Of a stretch of 53,296 nucleotides of DNA, positions 35,681 through 44,079 are shown in pieces. Where the stretch lies: positions 1 to 53,296 of the forward strand of contig NZ_CAJXQY010000019.1 of the NCBI RefSeq assembly GCF_913058315.1. Direction: 5' to 3'. Position 1 is the stretch's first letter, and each line of letters starts with the position of its first letter. Made by a program: the position numbers and the translations under genes. The DNA comes from an uncultured Alteromonas sp. GTDB taxonomy: Bacteria; Pseudomonadota; Gammaproteobacteria; Enterobacterales; Alteromonadaceae. The notes under the pieces are model-generated. The model saw nothing but the letters and a program-made list of their open reading frames with translations, made no database searches and was not told where the DNA came from.

Positions 35681-36900
35681 AGCGGCTTCACTTTTTCTTT
35701 GGAGAGCAGTTCCAGTAGGGGAGCCAGGATACCCTCCCAGGAATAATGTTCATCGATTGTGGCCAGGGCATTGTTGCGAACAGACTGATAGTGAGAGGGC
35801 GCATCCATTAGTCTTTTGATTGCGTCGAACATCTCATCGGGCTCATCGCCCACTTCGATATTGTCACCTGGCGTACAGCGTATTCCTTCTGCGCCCATTG
35901 AGGTGCTGACTACTGGTAACCCACAAGCAAAAGCCTGCAGGATTTTATTCTGAATGCCTCTGGCTATGCGAAAGGGCGCCACGAAAACATTACTTTGGTG
36001 AAAATAAGGAAGAATGTCTTCTACAAAACCGGTAACCCTGACATTATCTGTGCCATCCAATCTGGCAATTGAAGGGGTGGGATTCATACCTGCAATAGTA
36101 AGGGTTGCGTCGGGCCAAATAGTTAATATCCTCGGCCAGACTTGTTGGTAAAACCACAGCATAGCATCCACGTTAGGCGTATAATCCATCACACCTGCAA
36201 ACAACAAATGTGGCGTTTGTACCTCACTGGGGTGCGCCAGAGGATAAAACTCAGCAGGGTCGATACCATTACCAATCGATAATACCCTGGCTGCCGGCTG
36301 ACCGGCTTGTTGTTTGTATAGTGTCGTTTCTGGTTCGGCAACGAAAAAACACGCATCAAACTGGTCTCCAACGCGATTTTCTAGTTTTTTAACCAGGCTG
36401 GCTTCCCGCTGATATACCCAGCGCATCGGTAGTTTTGCATTGAGCGAATACTGATGCCACTTATGAGAGTCCATGTCCATGAAATCCATTATTAGTCTGG
36501 GGCGTCCTGACTTTTGTTTAAGTACTTGAGAGCGAAAAACATAGTTCGCCATACTCGAAGCGGTGCAGACAATGGCGTCTATGTCTTGTTGCTGCAATAG
36601 AGTGTCTATTTGTTGTTGCAGCCCTGCGCTATAAAAATGTGCCTCGCTAAGGGAGGTGTTTTGCGCTAATCCCGACAGATAACGCAGCATTTTGTGAGCG
36701 AGGGGTTGGCTGATTGTGTGGCAACCATAATCCTGCGCTAAACTGGTAAAATAACCTAACTCTTCAGTCTGTTCAAAGGGGGCGGCAACGGTCACCTCAA
36801 TGCCATTTTTGCGTAAAAAATTTATCTGATGGAAAGAGCGTAATTTCTCTCCTTTATTTGGCGGGTAAGGTATCCGCTGGGCAAGGTACAAACAGTGCAA
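35677..36900 (-). CDS. Exosortase-associated glycosyltransferase family 4 (TIGR03087-type)
   Basis: A 407-residue GT-B retaining glycosyltransferase. It starts MHCLYLAQRIPYPPNKGEKL, typical of the sugar transferase found with PEP-CTERM/EpsH systems. The N-terminal domain includes IVCTASSMANYV and MDFMDMDSHKW. The donor-binding C-terminal part has LSIGNGIDPAEFYP, LLFAGVMDYTPNVDAM and GIQNKILQAFACGLPVVST. It is the first gene of a three-gene minus-strand operon with the acyltransferase and beta-helix protein. Confidence 0.9.
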   Translation of the reverse strand: MHCLYLAQRIPYPPNKGEKLRSFHQINFLRKNGIEVTVAAPFEQTEELGYFTSLAQDYGCHTISQPLAHKMLRYLSGLAQNTSLSEAHFYSAGLQQQIDTLLQQQDIDAIVCTASSMANYVFRSQVLKQKSGRPRLIMDFMDMDSHKWHQYSLNAKLPMRWVYQREASLVKKLENRVGDQFDACFFVAEPETTLYKQQAGQPAARVLSIGNGIDPAEFYPLAHPSEVQTPHLLFAGVMDYTPNVDAMLWFYQQVWPRILTIWPDATLTIAGMNPTPSIARLDGTDNVRVTGFVEDILPYFHQSNVFVAPFRIARGIQNKILQAFACGLPVVSTSMGAEGIRCTPGDNIEVGDEPDEMFDAIKRLMDAPSHYQSVRNNALATIDEHYSWEGILAPLLELLSKEKVKPL

Positions 36901-36963
36901 GAGTGATCTCGTTTAGTGATTATAGGCATATGTTTTGATTAGTGTATTATGCTTTCTGGTGAA

Positions 36964-37025
36964 TAAAAAGCCATAACCGCAAGTCAATATGATTTCTCTT
37001 TGGGCTATCTCAGTATGGCTTTTTA
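36964..37025. repeat. 12-bp perfect inverted repeat around 38 bases
   Basis: TAAAAAGCCATA (36964-36975) is perfectly complementary to TATGGCTTTTTA (37014-37025). It lies in the 250-base gap between divergent glycosyltransferase genes. It can form a long-loop hairpin with T-rich ends, or could be a terminal-repeat remnant of a small mobile element. The rest of the gap (36901-36963 and 37026-37150) shows no gene; GGAG before 37151 is a ribosome site. Confidence 0.75.
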
Positions 37026-37150
37026 CGGCAGCGCGCGATTAACCTTAGAGAGGGGGTAAATGGCCTTGTAAAGCAAATGCTTATTTACTCTTTCCCGTGC
37101 CAACGTTATTCTGCATGGTGTTGGTATTTCAATCATTTTCGGAGTAACAA

Positions 37151-38302
37151 TTGAAGACTCTGGTACTAACTCAGAACTTTCCACCGGCATCCGGAGGCAG
37201 TGGTCGTTGGTTCTGGGAGCTATATTCGCGACTGGGTAATGACTACATTATTGCTGCTGATGAGATGGCTAAGGCTGATTCGTTTGACGCTAGCGCCCCT
37301 ATCACTATCCACCGTTTACCGCTTTACAGTTCGCAATGGGGTATCGCTAATCTGCACGGATTAAAATATTACTGGCGGTCATTCAAGGCATTAAAGCAAC
37401 TGGTGAAAGAGCAGAACGTTGATTACATACATTGTGGTCGCGTGCTGCCTGAAGGGCTAATGGCGTGGATGCTGAAGAAAACGCTGGGCATTCCATACTT
37501 GTGCTATGTTCATGGTGAAGACCTGGAAGCCAGTGCGCTATCACGGGAATTAAATAGCCTGACCAAACTGGTGATGCGCAGTGCCGATAAAATTATCTGT
37601 AACAGCCACAACAGCGCCAACATCGTTAACCGGGTAGACGATAGTGTAAATCATAAAGTGACGGTCATGCATCCGGGCGCTGATACGAGCCGGTTTTCGC
37701 CAATAGACAAGAAGGATGAAGACTTTCTCAATTCCATGGGATGGCAGGGAAAAAGGGTTATTTTAACTGTCGGACGGTTGCAGGCACGTAAGGGGCAGGA
37801 CAAAATGATTCAAGCCATGCCCGAGATAGTAAAACGTTGTCCGCAGGCGCATTATGTGATCATTGGTCATGGTGAAAGTCGTGCTCATTTAGAACAATTG
37901 ATAGCGTCAATGGCGCTCCATGAACATGTACAAATGCTAACCGATTGTGACGATGAAACCATGATAAAGTGTTATCAGCACTGTGATGTGTTTATTCTGC
38001 CAAACCGAACGGAAGGTCAGGACATCGAAGGGTTTGGCATGGTGCTTGTAGAAGCTCAGGCTTGCGCTAAGCCTGTCATCGCAGGTGATTCAGGGGGAAC
38101 CAAAGAGACCCTTATCCCTGGAGAGACTGGCGAAATCGTAGATGCAACCGATACGGTCGCTCTGGCAGACGTTATTATTAAATTTATTAAAGATCCTGTC
38201 CGTTGTGAAGCATACGGAAGTGCAGGTCGTAAACATTCAGTGCAGGCTTTTGACTGGGAAAATGCGGCAATAAACGCCCGCTCGGTCTTTGTTCGAAACT
38301 AA
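37151..38302 (+). CDS. Glycosyltransferase family 4
   Basis: A 383-residue GT-B enzyme. The N-terminal half starts MKTLVLTQNFPPASGGSGRW, and YLCYVHGEDLEASAL lies in the acceptor domain. The C-terminal half has VMHPGADTSRFSPID, LTVGRLQARKGQDKMIQAMP and the family-4 E-x7-E region EGFGMVLVEAQACAKP. Start is TTG with GGAG six bases upstream. Its stop overlaps the opposite-strand glycosyltransferase stop by four bases. Sugar donor and acceptor cannot be read from the sequence. Confidence 0.92.
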   Translation: MKTLVLTQNFPPASGGSGRWFWELYSRLGNDYIIAADEMAKADSFDASAPITIHRLPLYSSQWGIANLHGLKYYWRSFKALKQLVKEQNVDYIHCGRVLPEGLMAWMLKKTLGIPYLCYVHGEDLEASALSRELNSLTKLVMRSADKIICNSHNSANIVNRVDDSVNHKVTVMHPGADTSRFSPIDKKDEDFLNSMGWQGKRVILTVGRLQARKGQDKMIQAMPEIVKRCPQAHYVIIGHGESRAHLEQLIASMALHEHVQMLTDCDDETMIKCYQHCDVFILPNRTEGQDIEGFGMVLVEAQACAKPVIAGDSGGTKETLIPGETGEIVDATDTVALADVIIKFIKDPVRCEAYGSAGRKHSVQAFDWENAAINARSVFVRN

Positions 38303-39429
38303 CACTTAGCTAGTTGGCGGTATAATGCCATCATCTGTGTTGCGGATTCCTCCCAGCCAAAAGAGTGGCTATGGGAGAGTCCTTTTTCGATAAGATCTTG
38401 TTTTAGCTGTTGGTCATTTACCAAGGTAATAATGGCCTCCCCCAAAGCGCCTGCAGTTTCAATATCGACCTTAATGCCAGCGTCGCCTGCAGCCTCCGGC
38501 AGGGAGCTGTTGTTGCCCGTAATTACTGGCACGCCATAGGACATTGCTTCGAGGATGACCAGACCGAAGCCTTCATAAAGGCTCGGGTAAAGAAAAACAT
38601 CGGCATACTTATACAGGGTGTGGCGCTCTTCATCTGAAATAAAACCGGTTAACAAAACTCTGTTGCCCAAACCGTACTCTGCTATTTTCTTCTCAACGGC
38701 TTGTTGGGAGTCGCCCGGAGCACCGGCGATCATTAGCGTATGGGGAATACTGGCACTGATTTTGGCAAATTCATCAACCAGATATTCAACGTTTTTGCGC
38801 GGTTGCACAGTACCTATAAACAATAAATAGGGTGTCAGGGAAGTGATGGGGCGGTTCATAATACTGCTGGATTCAGTAGACTCGCCTGGATTTGGTTCAT
38901 ACCCCTGATAAATCACAGTCGTTTTATCTGGCGCAGCGCCTTCCCTGATTACGTCGTTTGCTGTGGACTGAGACACAGCGACAATTTTCGTGGCACTGGC
39001 CATATTCTCAAGAGTTGTCCGTTTAAGCATTCTGTCGAGGCCTTCGCCATGGACTTTCATGTAAAAATAGGCGATGTCATGAATGGTCAGCACGGTTGGT
39101 ATTTTAGCGGTAACCGGTACTGAGTGATTAGGGCCGTGAAAAATGTCTATACTGTCGAGTTTCATCATTAGTGGAAGATAGTATTTCCACCAAACACTAG
39201 GATGCTCGCTAAGCAGGTTTGCCGGGACCCAAAGAGCGCGGTGTTTGACCTGTTTATTATCAGTTAACCAGTCAAGCTTCTTCTCACCGGGCTGACGCTG
39301 GTAATACAGATAGAAGGTAACATCAGGGTGATGCTGACTGACAAGCGTTTCGACTAATCTTTTTACATATCTGGATATTCCGGTATGAAACTGTGCTTTG
39401 ACTACTTCAACGAATATGCCGACCCGCAT
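38299..39429 (-). CDS. Glycosyltransferase family 4
   Basis: A 376-residue GT-B enzyme with DIFHGPNHSVPV and VLTIHDIAYFYM in the acceptor half. The donor half has LLFIGTVQPRKNVEYLVDEF, VLLTGFISDEERHTLYKYA and PSLYEGFGLVILEAMSYGVP (E-x7-E). ATG at 39429 was chosen since AAGGA lies eight bases before it; an ATG at 39462 has no good ribosome site and adds eleven residues. Its relatives include mannosyl- and rhamnosyltransferases of exopolysaccharide loci. Confidence 0.92.
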   Translation of the reverse strand: MRVGIFVEVVKAQFHTGISRYVKRLVETLVSQHHPDVTFYLYYQRQPGEKKLDWLTDNKQVKHRALWVPANLLSEHPSVWWKYYLPLMMKLDSIDIFHGPNHSVPVTAKIPTVLTIHDIAYFYMKVHGEGLDRMLKRTTLENMASATKIVAVSQSTANDVIREGAAPDKTTVIYQGYEPNPGESTESSSIMNRPITSLTPYLLFIGTVQPRKNVEYLVDEFAKISASIPHTLMIAGAPGDSQQAVEKKIAEYGLGNRVLLTGFISDEERHTLYKYADVFLYPSLYEGFGLVILEAMSYGVPVITGNNSSLPEAAGDAGIKVDIETAGALGEAIITLVNDQQLKQDLIEKGLSHSHSFGWEESATQMMALYRQLAKC

Positions 39430-39610
39430 TGAGAATATCCTTCTAATTTGTTTTTCAGCCATGCCACCAACAGCGCTCTATTGTTACAGACAATATTAAA
39501 ATAAGCATCGGTTTTTTAGCGCGACTCTGTGAGTTTTGTTGCAATAAAGTAACAGTTTATTTGAATACAGAAACTGCCGAGTTAATTTACCTGCATTTAA
39601 GGTGAATTTA

Positions 39611-39639
39611 TTGGCTCTGTAATAGGTTAGTGATATAAA
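39611..39639 (+). promoter_or_regulatory. Predicted promoter of the 39681 gene
   Basis: TTGGCT (39611-39616) and TATAAA (39634-39639) are exactly 17 bases apart, 42 bases before the TTG start. The rest of the 251-base gap 39430-39680 is A+T-rich and shows no gene. Confidence 0.6.
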
Positions 39640-39680
39640 AGGTATTTAACTTTCATATCCCTATTCTGCAGGAAATTGAT

Positions 39681-40559
39681 TTGAACCCCTCAAATTTACG
39701 TAATACTTGGGTAGTTTTTTGTTTGTACTCAAAGGAAAGAGTGACGAAAAATCAAAAGAAGCTGGAAGCACTGCTGGAAATACTCCTCAGAGGTGGCGTG
39801 GAAGGCGTACTTTTAGTCGATAATTCTGACGGAGCGCTGAAAACAGAAATCGAACATTTTGCTGGTTTGTCTCCGAGAGTACAGCAACTAAAAGGCTCGA
39901 ATACTTATGCTGAATTCTCTGCATGGGTAGAAGGCATGGAATCTGTTAAAGCAGAGCACGGCGAGAAGTCGTTCATATTGTTTAATGATACCGTGTTTAG
40001 CCACTTTAAATTGTTCTTTTGGAAAATCATCAACTTTTTGGGCCAGATAGAGCATTATTCACAGCTTGAAAAACCGGTTCAATTAGGCGAAACGGTTAAA
40101 CTTCCTTATCAGTCAGCTGTTTTGGGAGTGCCGCATAAACATTTTGTCAGATCGGCGCTGTTTTATCTGAATGTGTCTGCCAGTAATTTATTTGTTACGG
40201 GCAGTCACGAGGTTTTTAAACAAGCTGATATCGCTTTTAATGCCAGGAATAGCTTTGATTTACTCAAACATTTCTTTAATGAATCGGGGGTGTATCATGT
40301 AGGTCGATGGCTTTTTTCAGGCGGTTGGTATGGCTCCAGGCCTTTCGAGGAATTTGAGCAACGGATACTGCAACTGAAAGTGATTGCCATAGCGTGTGAG
40401 CACTTAGCCTCTGCTAACTGTATTCAACATGGCGGACAGGCAGCTGATTCGAACTTGCAGCGCAACTTTAAATTATCTGAGCAATTACGTTTAATTAAAA
40501 CTCAACTGGTGAGCCACCCTCTGTTTTCATTAAGAATGCTAAGAAAACTCAAAGGGTAA
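39681..40559 (+). CDS. Uncharacterised glycosyltransferase-like protein
   Basis: A 292-residue cytoplasmic-looking protein, A+T-richer than the left part of the window. The order of features resembles a GT-A fold: a first beta strand (TWVVFCLYSKE), a loop with LLVDNSDG, and a central KSFILFNDTVFSHF in which N-D-T sits where the D-x-D metal motif would be. The second half (GVYHVGRWLFSGGWYGSRPF) is not recognised. I call it glycosyltransferase-like only from this layout and the location. Start TTG with AGGAA seven bases ahead. Confidence 0.6.
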   Translation: MNPSNLRNTWVVFCLYSKERVTKNQKKLEALLEILLRGGVEGVLLVDNSDGALKTEIEHFAGLSPRVQQLKGSNTYAEFSAWVEGMESVKAEHGEKSFILFNDTVFSHFKLFFWKIINFLGQIEHYSQLEKPVQLGETVKLPYQSAVLGVPHKHFVRSALFYLNVSASNLFVTGSHEVFKQADIAFNARNSFDLLKHFFNESGVYHVGRWLFSGGWYGSRPFEEFEQRILQLKVIAIACEHLASANCIQHGGQAADSNLQRNFKLSEQLRLIKTQLVSHPLFSLRMLRKLKG

Positions 40560-40650
40560 TATCAAATGGTTAAAATGACACTTTTAAAAAAAACAGGCTT
40601 GTCGGAAGCGCCCAAAAGTCTCTATGCTTTGTTTTAATTAAGGTTTAAGT

Positions 40651-41541
40651 ATGTTTGTATTTGTGTGTCCTATTCGTCACCCGGCTTCCTCAAATGATTA
40701 TGCCAGTGTGTTGACGTTTTTAAATAACACCATTCAGTCTTTAAATTCTCAATATACCGACCGACCTTATAAGATCATTGTTGTTTGTAATGAAATGCCG
40801 CCTGCGCCGGAATCATTTAAGAATACTGAATTTGTAGAAGTCGATTTCCCGCCACCTGATATGAACAAAGGTACCCAGGTCCCTTTAGAGCTGGTGAAAG
40901 ATGATAAAGGGTGCAAGATATCAATCGGGTTACTTTATGCAAAACGCTTTGCACCCGATTATGCCTTTGTTATAGACGGCGATGACTGGTTTAATATTGA
41001 TACCATTGAACATGTTTACAAATCTGAACCCGGTGATTTGTTTTACGCTAATTCAGGATACGTGGTAAATCTGGCTGAGAAGACTGTTTTAAAAAAATTT
41101 GGTCTTTGTCGCTACTGTGGTTCGGTTTATATTTACCGGTTTTCAACCTTAATGACGCTTTCAGGGCTATCTCAGCTGGAATATAGTCAGGAAGTGAGTA
41201 AGGAAGTTATTTATCAGGTCGTCGCTCCTGTTTTTCTAAAGCAGATTCTTGGCAATCATCGCCATCAACTTCACACCTTCCGTTCTGAAGGCTTACGCAT
41301 ACAAGAGCTGTCTATTCCTGTTGTTGCCTGGATTCTGAATACTGGCGAAAATCATTCTGCGCAGAATCCGGGTAAGCACGGACTGCCATTATCTCAGGAG
41401 TTCCTGAAGCAATTTGGGGTTAGCTCACTGCAGGCCAGCGATAAGCCAATTAGTCTCAACCAGAGAATTAAAGCCATACTAGAGAGCTTACAGTCTTACA
41501 TTGGCTGGCAAATGACTGATAAAAAGCAAACTATGATTTAG
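40651..41541 (+). CDS. Glycosyltransferase-like protein with a DGDDW motif
   Basis: A 296-residue protein starting MFVFVCPIRHPASSNDY. The stretch DYAFVIDGDDWFNIDT contains the D-x-D metal-nucleotide sugar motif of GT-A enzymes, following VVCNEMP and SIGLLYAKRF. The C-terminal half (VVAWILNTGENHSAQNPG) has no recognised motif. It is a likely but unassigned inverting transferase of the repeat unit. It follows the previous gene by 91 bases. Confidence 0.68.
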   Translation: MFVFVCPIRHPASSNDYASVLTFLNNTIQSLNSQYTDRPYKIIVVCNEMPPAPESFKNTEFVEVDFPPPDMNKGTQVPLELVKDDKGCKISIGLLYAKRFAPDYAFVIDGDDWFNIDTIEHVYKSEPGDLFYANSGYVVNLAEKTVLKKFGLCRYCGSVYIYRFSTLMTLSGLSQLEYSQEVSKEVIYQVVAPVFLKQILGNHRHQLHTFRSEGLRIQELSIPVVAWILNTGENHSAQNPGKHGLPLSQEFLKQFGVSSLQASDKPISLNQRIKAILESLQSYIGWQMTDKKQTMI

Positions 41542-41592
41542 AGGCTAGTGCACGATGAATGACGTCCATTCCGTGTAACAACATTTCCACTG

Positions 41593-42429
41593 TTATAGAT
41601 TGCCGTATTTCCAGCTGTTCGGGACTTTGCTGCCAATTTGCTTCTCGAGTTTGGCAATATCCTCCGCAAAGTACGGATAATATTTGGCATTTTCGTTGGC
41701 AGAGGGTTGGTTCTTAGTGACCATTCGGTGCTTATATGCTTTAAACCATGAGGTTTTCTTTACATTCAGAATAGTTCTTCCCCATGCGCGTTTATGCAGG
41801 TAGTTCTGAATTAAAGTCAGGGTTTTGGCTACTTTTTTACTGCCAAACCCAACAGAAGATGCGTTAAAGTTTCGTGTAGCACTTTGCGGTACAAATGAAG
41901 CATCAACGCCAATGAAGGCGAAAACCTCCTGAATGAGTTTTAACGGTTCTGTTTTGATTCGATCGAAAAACACGACTTTGATGTTGGCTGCATTAAACTG
42001 GCTGTATAAGTACTCAACCTGTTCACCATACAAACTCTTGGTAAAAATAACGGATTTACTGTTGAACACGTCATCAAGAGAAGTGTTATCCGTGACATCT
42101 CGTTCTTTATATAAAGAGTACGAGCTTCTCGTGCGCTCAACCGGGTTACGCAAAATGATGATTAATTTAGCATCCGGGCAGGCCTGGGATATGCCGTCGA
42201 TGGCTTGCCTGGACGATAAATAATCCGGGGTTATCTCGCCACACACTTTAGATTGTTCGGTAAATTTTGCCAGATAGCTGTCAAGCTCACTCAAAGGCTG
42301 CTTGTTAAAAAACTGCATTTCTTTTTGAGGCATAAATATTTCGGGGTGCTCCAGGAAGCACTCAAACATCCAACTGGTGCCTGAACGCTGGGCACCGATA
42401 CCAATAAAGTGAGGGGGAGATGTGATCAT
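41593..42429 (-). CDS. PAPS-dependent sulfotransferase domain protein
   Basis: A 278-residue enzyme that moves a sulfate from 3'-phosphoadenosine 5'-phosphosulfate to an acceptor, here probably an exopolysaccharide sugar. The 5' phosphosulfate loop is FIGIGAQRSGTSWMFE and the 3' phosphate motif is LIIILRNPVERTRSSYS. ATG at 42429 was chosen; a TTG at 42444 adds five residues, and an in-frame stop lies just before it. Neither has a good ribosome site. It is a single minus-strand gene between plus-strand glycan genes. Confidence 0.9.
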   Translation of the reverse strand: MITSPPHFIGIGAQRSGTSWMFECFLEHPEIFMPQKEMQFFNKQPLSELDSYLAKFTEQSKVCGEITPDYLSSRQAIDGISQACPDAKLIIILRNPVERTRSSYSLYKERDVTDNTSLDDVFNSKSVIFTKSLYGEQVEYLYSQFNAANIKVVFFDRIKTEPLKLIQEVFAFIGVDASFVPQSATRNFNASSVGFGSKKVAKTLTLIQNYLHKRAWGRTILNVKKTSWFKAYKHRMVTKNQPSANENAKYYPYFAEDIAKLEKQIGSKVPNSWKYGNL

Positions 42430-42579
42430 TCTATAAAAACTCAAATTATAAGCGGCTAGTGTAACACTCTATTATTAAACGTAAAGACCATGATTTTCAT
42501 CTATAAATATCCAGCGCAATACGTTCAGTTAGTAGCTGATACTTAAAATTAGCGTACTATCCTAATAATTCGTTGCTAC

Positions 42580-42641
42580 TTGACTCGGTCTGAGGTTGAA
42601 TATGTAACCGGGATTTAAACAGGACTTGCCTTATCCTGTTT
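42580..42641 (+). promoter_or_regulatory. Possible promoter and leader hairpin of the O-ligase gene
   Basis: TTGACT (42580-42585) and TATGTA (42601-42606) are 15 bases apart, a short spacing. Just downstream, AAACAGGA (42617-42624) and TCCTGTTT (42634-42641) form a perfect 8-base inverted repeat with a nine-base loop at the predicted start of the message. The remainder of the 42430-42726 gap shows nothing further. Confidence 0.45.
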
Positions 42642-42726
42642 GGCATTGCATTTAATGGACTACTGGAATTTACTAAGCCTCACAGCTGAGTGAACACAGA
42701 GCCCTCACCGTTTTTCAGGTTGTGGT

Positions 42727-44079
42727 ATGGTAAAAATTGCGCTTTATTTAGCATTGATTGTCAGTTTCTTTATGATATTCAATGCGCCTTGGGTTGCGGC
42801 GCTGGTCTATTCGATCGTTTCTGTAATGCAACCTCAATACATTTGGTTCTGGGCTTTTGAAGACTTCTCTGCTTTTAAAGTGTCAGCGGGTATTACCATT
42901 ATCGCCTGGGGATGGCATGTTCTTAATGGGAATATTCGTTGGGAAGTTTACAAATCAGGACAATTTAAAGGGGTTATTGCACTTACCATTATTTTCCACC
43001 TCTCCAATTTTTTAACGCCTTATGAAAGCTACTTTTCGTTAGTAAGTGGCGATCTCGTGGTGGATATATTCACAACCATAGCCATCATGTACTTTTTTGT
43101 ATTGCCGCTTATCAATCAGGAAAATACGATAAAATTTTTCGGCTTCATGTTTATCTTCATTACGGTTTATTACGCCTATTGGGCTAACGATCACTATTTG
43201 AGTGGCAATTGGTCGCAATTTGAAGGTGGACGTTTGTTGGGACCCCGACGTAGCCCTTATAAGGATGGCAACGTAACGTCTATCGTGTTAACCAGTGGCC
43301 TGGCCTTTGTAATGTTCGGCATCCGTTACTTCAAACAAAAATGGCTCAGGTATGCGCTGATTATGACATTGCCTTTTATCTGGCATGCCTTGATCCTCTT
43401 TGCTTCTCGTGGGGCATTGTTAAGTGCTGCATCTGTCACACTGTTTTTTGCTCTGGTAGTGAAATCTAAATCACTTAATCTCGTTATGGCTATTGGATTT
43501 GTCGGCATGCTGGTCTATCAGGGGGGGATGCTTGTTCAGCGCACATCCAGTACAGTTAGCCAGGCGCAATCTGCAAGCAGTGATGATGAGCCATTAAATC
43601 CTCGCCTGGTTTCCTGGTCTGTCGGCGTTGGGATAGCCCTTGAATATCCGCTGCTCGGCGCTGGACCACAGAGATTCCAGTATGCGTCACAGCAGCTATA
43701 CCCTGGTAAGTCTCCCCATGTAGCGCACAACACATTAATCAATTTTTCTGCCAATACAGGATTAATTGCCGGCTTTATTTATCTGTCATTTTTTTGGGTT
43801 TCCTTTAAACAATATAAATATGTCAGACGGTTCGCCGTAGATAATTCCACCTTCGACTATATAAATCTATCTTGTATGGGAGGTTTGGTGGGTTTCTTCG
43901 TTGGCGCATTTTTCCTCGATTTAATTATCTTTGAACCGTTTTACTTCTTATTGGTCCTTATCACTGCCAATTATTATATGGTGAAGAATGCGGTAGAAAA
44001 TAATACCGGTATTGAAGGGATAAGGGCGGCGGATCTTAGTGAAGATGATGCCAGTAATACACAGAAGGTCACGGCATGA
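42727..44079 (+). CDS. O-antigen ligase/polymerase-like membrane protein, exosortase A-associated
   Basis: A 450-residue integral membrane protein with about ten helices and a large periplasmic loop. That loop contains NPRLVSWSVGVGIALEYPLLGAGPQRFQYASQ (split here by the helix boundary) and HNTLINFSANTGL, the Wzy/WaaL-type pattern. The start LIVSFFMIFNAPWVAALVY and SVMQPQYIWFWAFEDF fit the O-glycosylation ligase described with exosortase A systems. It may polymerise the repeat unit or attach it to protein. Its stop overlaps the next start by four bases. Confidence 0.87.
   Translation: MVKIALYLALIVSFFMIFNAPWVAALVYSIVSVMQPQYIWFWAFEDFSAFKVSAGITIIAWGWHVLNGNIRWEVYKSGQFKGVIALTIIFHLSNFLTPYESYFSLVSGDLVVDIFTTIAIMYFFVLPLINQENTIKFFGFMFIFITVYYAYWANDHYLSGNWSQFEGGRLLGPRRSPYKDGNVTSIVLTSGLAFVMFGIRYFKQKWLRYALIMTLPFIWHALILFASRGALLSAASVTLFFALVVKSKSLNLVMAIGFVGMLVYQGGMLVQRTSSTVSQAQSASSDDEPLNPRLVSWSVGVGIALEYPLLGAGPQRFQYASQQLYPGKSPHVAHNTLINFSANTGLIAGFIYLSFFWVSFKQYKYVRRFAVDNSTFDYINLSCMGGLVGFFVGAFFLDLIIFEPFYFLLVLITANYYMVKNAVENNTGIEGIRAADLSEDDASNTQKVTA

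Noticed and set aside
37049..37080. Possible sigma-54 promoter (TGGC...GC) before the 37151 gene
   Set aside because: The GG to GC distance is nine, not ten, and the rest of the consensus is absent.
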